From Pyxicephalus adspersus (taxonomy: Eukaryota > Chordata > Amphibia > Anura > Pyxicephalidae): a DNA stretch of 64,000 bases. The notes under the pieces are model-generated. The model searched no databases. It was not told the origin of the DNA and saw nothing but the letters and a program-made list of their open reading frames with translations. A program made the translations under genes and the position numbers. Shown here piece by piece: positions 61,173 through 64,000 of the stretch. The stretch spans positions 106,803,590 to 106,867,589 of the forward strand of contig NC_092859.1 of assembly GCF_032062135.1 (NCBI RefSeq), in the 5' to 3' direction. Position 1 is the first letter of the stretch, and every line of letters begins with the position of its first letter.

Positions 61173-61751
61173 TTGATTTGGATTCTGGGCCACTCCTATG
61201 TCTAGAGGGGGGCCAGAAGAGCGGAAGTAAGACCAGACACCAGACAGCTGGGTTTGCCCAGAAGGCAGGCCACCGTGCGGTGGTTGGGAGTCCGTGGCAT
61301 GCTGTGGAGCAGGGTGGTGCCAGAGATGAGGCGATTTGTGGAGCTGGATCGGCAACCCGATGTGGTGGTAATACGCACTGGGGGTAATGATTTAGGGCAG
61401 CGATCTATGCGGGAATTAATTAAGGACGTGAGGCTTGATTTTCTAAGGTTGAAAGTAGAGTTCCCGGGGGTTATTTTTGCCTGGTCGGACATTACAGCCA
61501 GAACCTGGAGAGGGGCACGTTCGGTAGAAAAGTTGAACAACGCCCGGATCAAGGTGAATAAGGAGGTAGGCAGACTTGTGGCCAGGAATGGGGGGATAGT
61601 CCTAAAGCATCGGTAGCTGGAAGAATACACAGTGAAGTTCCTGTGCAGGGATGGGGTACACCTTAATGCCATAGGCACCGACTTGTGGTTCCTCAGCTTG
61701 TAGGATGGAGTGCAGCGGGCTTTTGGGGTGTGGAGGAGCGCTCTGGCTTGA
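61173..61751 (+). pseudogene. SGNH-type hydrolase of the YR retrotransposon
   Basis: One frame runs for about 190 codons without an indel. It begins LIWILGHSYV, so the catalytic Ser sits in a GHS block I (61188-61196). It continues RWLGVRGMLWSRVVPEM, then PDVVVIRTGGNDLG with the block III Asn, then FPGVIFAWSDITARTW, and near the end RDGVHLNAIG with the D-x-x-H pair of block V. These are the parts of an SGNH/GDSL esterase fold. Three stops interrupt it (TAG at 61203, 61614 and about 61698); each could come from a single transition in a CAG codon or from another point change. The stretch after the first stop (61254-61616) is the longest clean part. In its family the substrate is unknown; an ester hydrolase role is inferred from motifs only. 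Confidence 0.85.
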
Positions 61752-62335
61752 GGTGTTCTTCATGAACACTGTGGGGCTAGGAGGGTAAGAGTCCTGATGG
61801 TCATTTGGAAGGGCAACCCAGTGGTAGGGTGCCCATTAATGGTGAAAGTTTTTAATGTTACCATAAGCTGAAATGTTAGTGTTATGTGAATTTTGTAATA
61901 GTGTTATAATGTGGTTATTTATATGTTTGTTCATGTAATATATATTTAATTTATCAAAGTTATTATTGTTATTTATGGTTAATTAAAAAAGTTTATATTT
62001 GTTAATAAACGGCTGCTTGCCAGCCATTTTAATCCCAAGTGGGTGTCCGTGTCTTTTTAAGGGGGATAGGCTGGTAAGAAATTGGGGGGTGGGGGGGGTG
62101 GATGTAAATAAGAAGTAAGTGTGGGAAAGTTTTAAGGGGGAGGGAAAAGTTTTTGGAAAAAGTTTTGGGAATTAAGTGCGGGAAAGATTGAGCAGAGGTT
62201 TGATGTGGGGGAAAAGGTTTGATAAGTGGGGAGGGGGAAGTTAAAAGGGAGGGTGGGAATAGTGGATAAAAGGGGCTAAGATCTGAGCTACCCTGGTCAT
62301 GTATGCAAGGGCGATGTCTTATTGTAGTGGTCATT
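61752..62335 (+). repeat. 3' region of the YR element with G-rich tract
   Basis: AT-rich at first (GTTATTATTGTTATTTATGG), then AATAAACGGCTGC and, from about 62056, strongly purine-rich with G runs of up to eight or nine bases (about 62080-62100) and GGGGGAGGG words to 62280. The strand bias is strong and there is no coding content. I take it as the untranslated end of the retrotransposon. Confidence 0.5.
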
Positions 62336-62340
62336 TTTTA

Positions 62341-63033
62341 AATAACAATGGGATTTAATAAAACCTCAAGCAAACCCAAAGAAAAAGCAAATCCTAATAA
62401 CTAAAACTTGCATCTATCTCCGTAATGTACCTTCTACATTTCTGTGGAGACAGTGCAGAGTGCAACCACTTGCTACTTTTCTCCTTATGTATCTTTTAAC
62501 TACTAGATTAGAGAAGAATACATACAGAATCTAGTTCAGACATAGCAACATGAGGGGATGGTAAAGCCAATTAACATGCCAAAAGGTTTTTTTTTTGCAA
62601 AGGCATTTCAGATATGCTTGGCCTAGCACTGGAGGTATACATTACAAGCAGAGGATCAGAATATGCTGATAGAATATGCTGTAATCTATTAGCTACACCT
62701 TTTAGTTTATTTGATGTGATAGTCATGCAGGTTCACTTTAAAATACTCATGTATGTTTTTATCAAAACATATTTTTGTACTTGTGGTTGAAAGGCAAATA
62801 TCATTCATTCAACATATTCACATAGTTAGAGAAATCATCAATCTCTACTGTAGATAATAATCTATGTAAAAAAGAAGCTCTGTACCAGGTGGTTAGCACA
62901 GAGTTTGTTTTGGATCTCTGTGTTTGTGTGGACTTCCAGAGAGTATTTAAGTTTTCTCCACATATAGACAGATTATTAGCAAATACTGTTTAGAAATAAG
63001 TAAGTAAAAGAAGTGTTTGAAAAGTGTTGGAAA
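62341..63033. other. AT-rich non-coding spacer
   Basis: No gene or repeat recognised. Confidence 0.5.
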
Positions 63034-63110
63034 ATTAGGAAAGGAGAGAAAAGGACAGTAACTCTTTGAGTTTATAAAGCCTCCTATATAAAGCTCTGGG
63101 GGGCACGTTA
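63034..63110. repeat. Shared flank next to SINE copy 5
   Basis: TTTATAAAGCCTCCTATATA and AGCTCTGGGGGG match the words flanking SINE copy 4 at 52853-52930, also with GGAAAGG-like text further out. Confidence 0.7.
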
Positions 63111-63376
63111 AATTATTATTATTATAACTTGTATTTATTTAGTGTCAACATATGTGCATAAATATGCAGCATATTACTAAGTCCATGGTAACTGTCCCTC
63201 AGGAGGTTCACAATCTAATGCCCTACCGTAGTCATATGTCATTAATACAGTCCAAGGTCAATTTGGGGCTAAGGCAATTAACCTAACTGCATGTTTTTGG
63301 AATGTGGGAGAAAACTGGAGTACCCAGAGTCAACCCACGCAAACACAGGGAGAACCTTCAAACCCCATGTAGATAA
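63111..63376 (-). mobile_element. tRNA-headed SINE (copy 5), head lost
   Basis: The reverse-strand copy runs from (ATT)n and AACTTGTATTTATTTAG through GGTTCACAATCT to AACACAGGGAGAACCTTC. Homology stops before the B-box, so the tRNA-like head is missing. Confidence 0.75.
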
Positions 63377-63812
63377 GTTGGCCTACACCTAGTTTTGGCC
63401 TAGCTTTGGCCATTAGTATTGTAAATTCCTATACCTTGCAGGACCAGTGTCAAAATTTGAATGAAGTTTTCAGTGCTACCCAAAAAGATATTTAATTTGT
63501 GCCTTCTTGGCTCAGTCATGCCCAGATTGTTTGTATCTTGGATGCACCATACAACCTTTGAGTTTGAGGTGTTTTATTTACCTTTTCATGTTTCAGTCCT
63601 TTATTTTAAATACCTAATAAAAAACAACAGCAAAAGATGTTTGCTTTCCGGTTTGTAATGAGAACTTACTAGGTAACTTGCCCCAAAAATTGCATACTCC
63701 TCTGATCTTCGTATGTAAACTTTTAATAAATAGCTTCTGACAAGCCAATTTGTAATTAATTATTTTTAAATGCATCTTTTAGTTTGTAGTTATTTAAAAA
63801 CTGTTATAACTG
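63377..63812. other. AT-rich non-coding spacer
   Basis: No gene or repeat recognised. Confidence 0.5.
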
Positions 63813-64000
63813 TTAAGCTACGTACACACTTCCAATTATTATCGTCGGAAAACGAACGATGAACGTTCCTGCACGATATAATGAACGATCGTATAGCACC
63901 GATCCTGCACATAGAGGTAACGACACGATCGTTCGTAGATATTGTACACACAATAGATACGATCGTTTGAGCGATTTTTTTGCCCAATCGATCGTTCGTC
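63813..64000. mobile_element. Harbinger-like MITE, cut by the window end
   Basis: TTA (63813-63815) is followed by AGCTACGTACACACTTCC, the same kind of end as the 4204 element (GGCTACGTACATATGTGC). The interior has many CGATCGTTCG-type words (GATCGTTCGTAG, CGATCGTTTGAGCG, ATCGATCGTTCGTC). The opposite end lies beyond the window. Confidence 0.6.

Larger units (their letters stand above)
59890..62340 (+). mobile_element. Relic tyrosine-recombinase retrotransposon (Ngaro-like)
   Basis: This GC-richer island carries, in order on the plus strand, a gag-like start (60183), a reverse transcriptase end (60669), a tyrosine recombinase C-terminus (60830) and an SGNH hydrolase (61173). A 3' region follows with AATAAACGGCTGC (about 62003) and a G-rich stretch. 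Retrotransposons with a recombinase instead of an integrase are the DIRS/Ngaro/PAT groups; SGNH-hydrolase ORFs have been reported in some Ngaro-type elements, so that assignment is an inference. I could not identify the split direct repeats or inverted ends, so both limits are approximate. Most of gag, RT and RNase H is deleted. Confidence 0.75.

Noticed and set aside
60605..61678. Minus-strand frames of 109, 157 and 158 codons across the YR element
   Set aside because: They mirror the plus-strand recombinase and hydrolase, which carry clear motifs; the minus frames do not.
62029..62334. 101-codon Pro/His-rich minus-strand frame
   Set aside because: It is generated by the G-rich tract of the opposite strand.
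1..64000. CRISPR array, bacterial operon or prophage
   Set aside because: No regularly spaced repeats, ribosome binding sites or tightly packed genes; the content is that of a vertebrate genome.

Overview
The window looks like non-coding DNA from a vertebrate nuclear genome, most probably a frog. It is AT-rich, carries (TA)n and (ATT)n microsatellites and lacks long open reading frames. It is packed with decayed mobile elements of types familiar in amphibians: L2 and L1/Tx1 LINE remnants, tRNA-headed SINEs, mariner and Tc1 relics, hAT-like and Harbinger-like MITEs, and a relic tyrosine-recombinase (YR) retrotransposon. I found no complete host gene, tRNA, rRNA, CRISPR array or operon. The frog assignment rests on recognising repeat styles from memory, not on a search.

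Layout. 0-9 kb: AT-rich DNA with a Harbinger-like MITE (4.2 kb), a complete but dead mariner (5.0-6.2 kb), a hammerhead-ribozyme-like relic on the minus strand (8.46 kb) and a tRNA-headed SINE (8.75 kb). 12.8-17.3 kb: a purine-rich tract, foldback MITEs, an unidentified 83-codon open frame (15.8-16.05 kb, minus), a hAT-like MITE and the C-terminal end of an L1/Tx1-type ORF2. 19.7-23.9 kb: two MITEs, a Tc1 end and a duplicated GC-richer unit. 27.9-37.4 kb: a hAT-like MITE, a SINE, an L2 LINE with reverse transcriptase remnants (32.5-33.9 kb, minus) and, about 330 bp beyond it, a second truncated mariner of the same family as the first. 38.9-49.4 kb: SINE and L2 pieces, a MITE inside a second repeat, and a hAT-type MITE with a perfect 8-bp target duplication. 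50-57 kb: an unassigned repeat, one possible orphan exon, and more copies of the foldback MITE. 59.9-62.3 kb: a degraded YR retrotransposon in which pieces of gag, reverse transcriptase, tyrosine recombinase and an SGNH-type hydrolase can be read in order. 63.0-64.0 kb: a SINE and the start of a second Harbinger-like MITE.

The most interesting object is the YR element, because an esterase-like gene lies just downstream of the recombinase and keeps all of its recognisable catalytic residues despite three stop codons. Two further relations stand out: the L2 LINE and the local SINEs share a 3' tail, as expected if the LINE machinery moved the SINEs, and one foldback MITE family recurs with 5-bp target duplications. 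Every coding remnant I can identify is inactivated, so nothing here is predicted to act as a working pathway.
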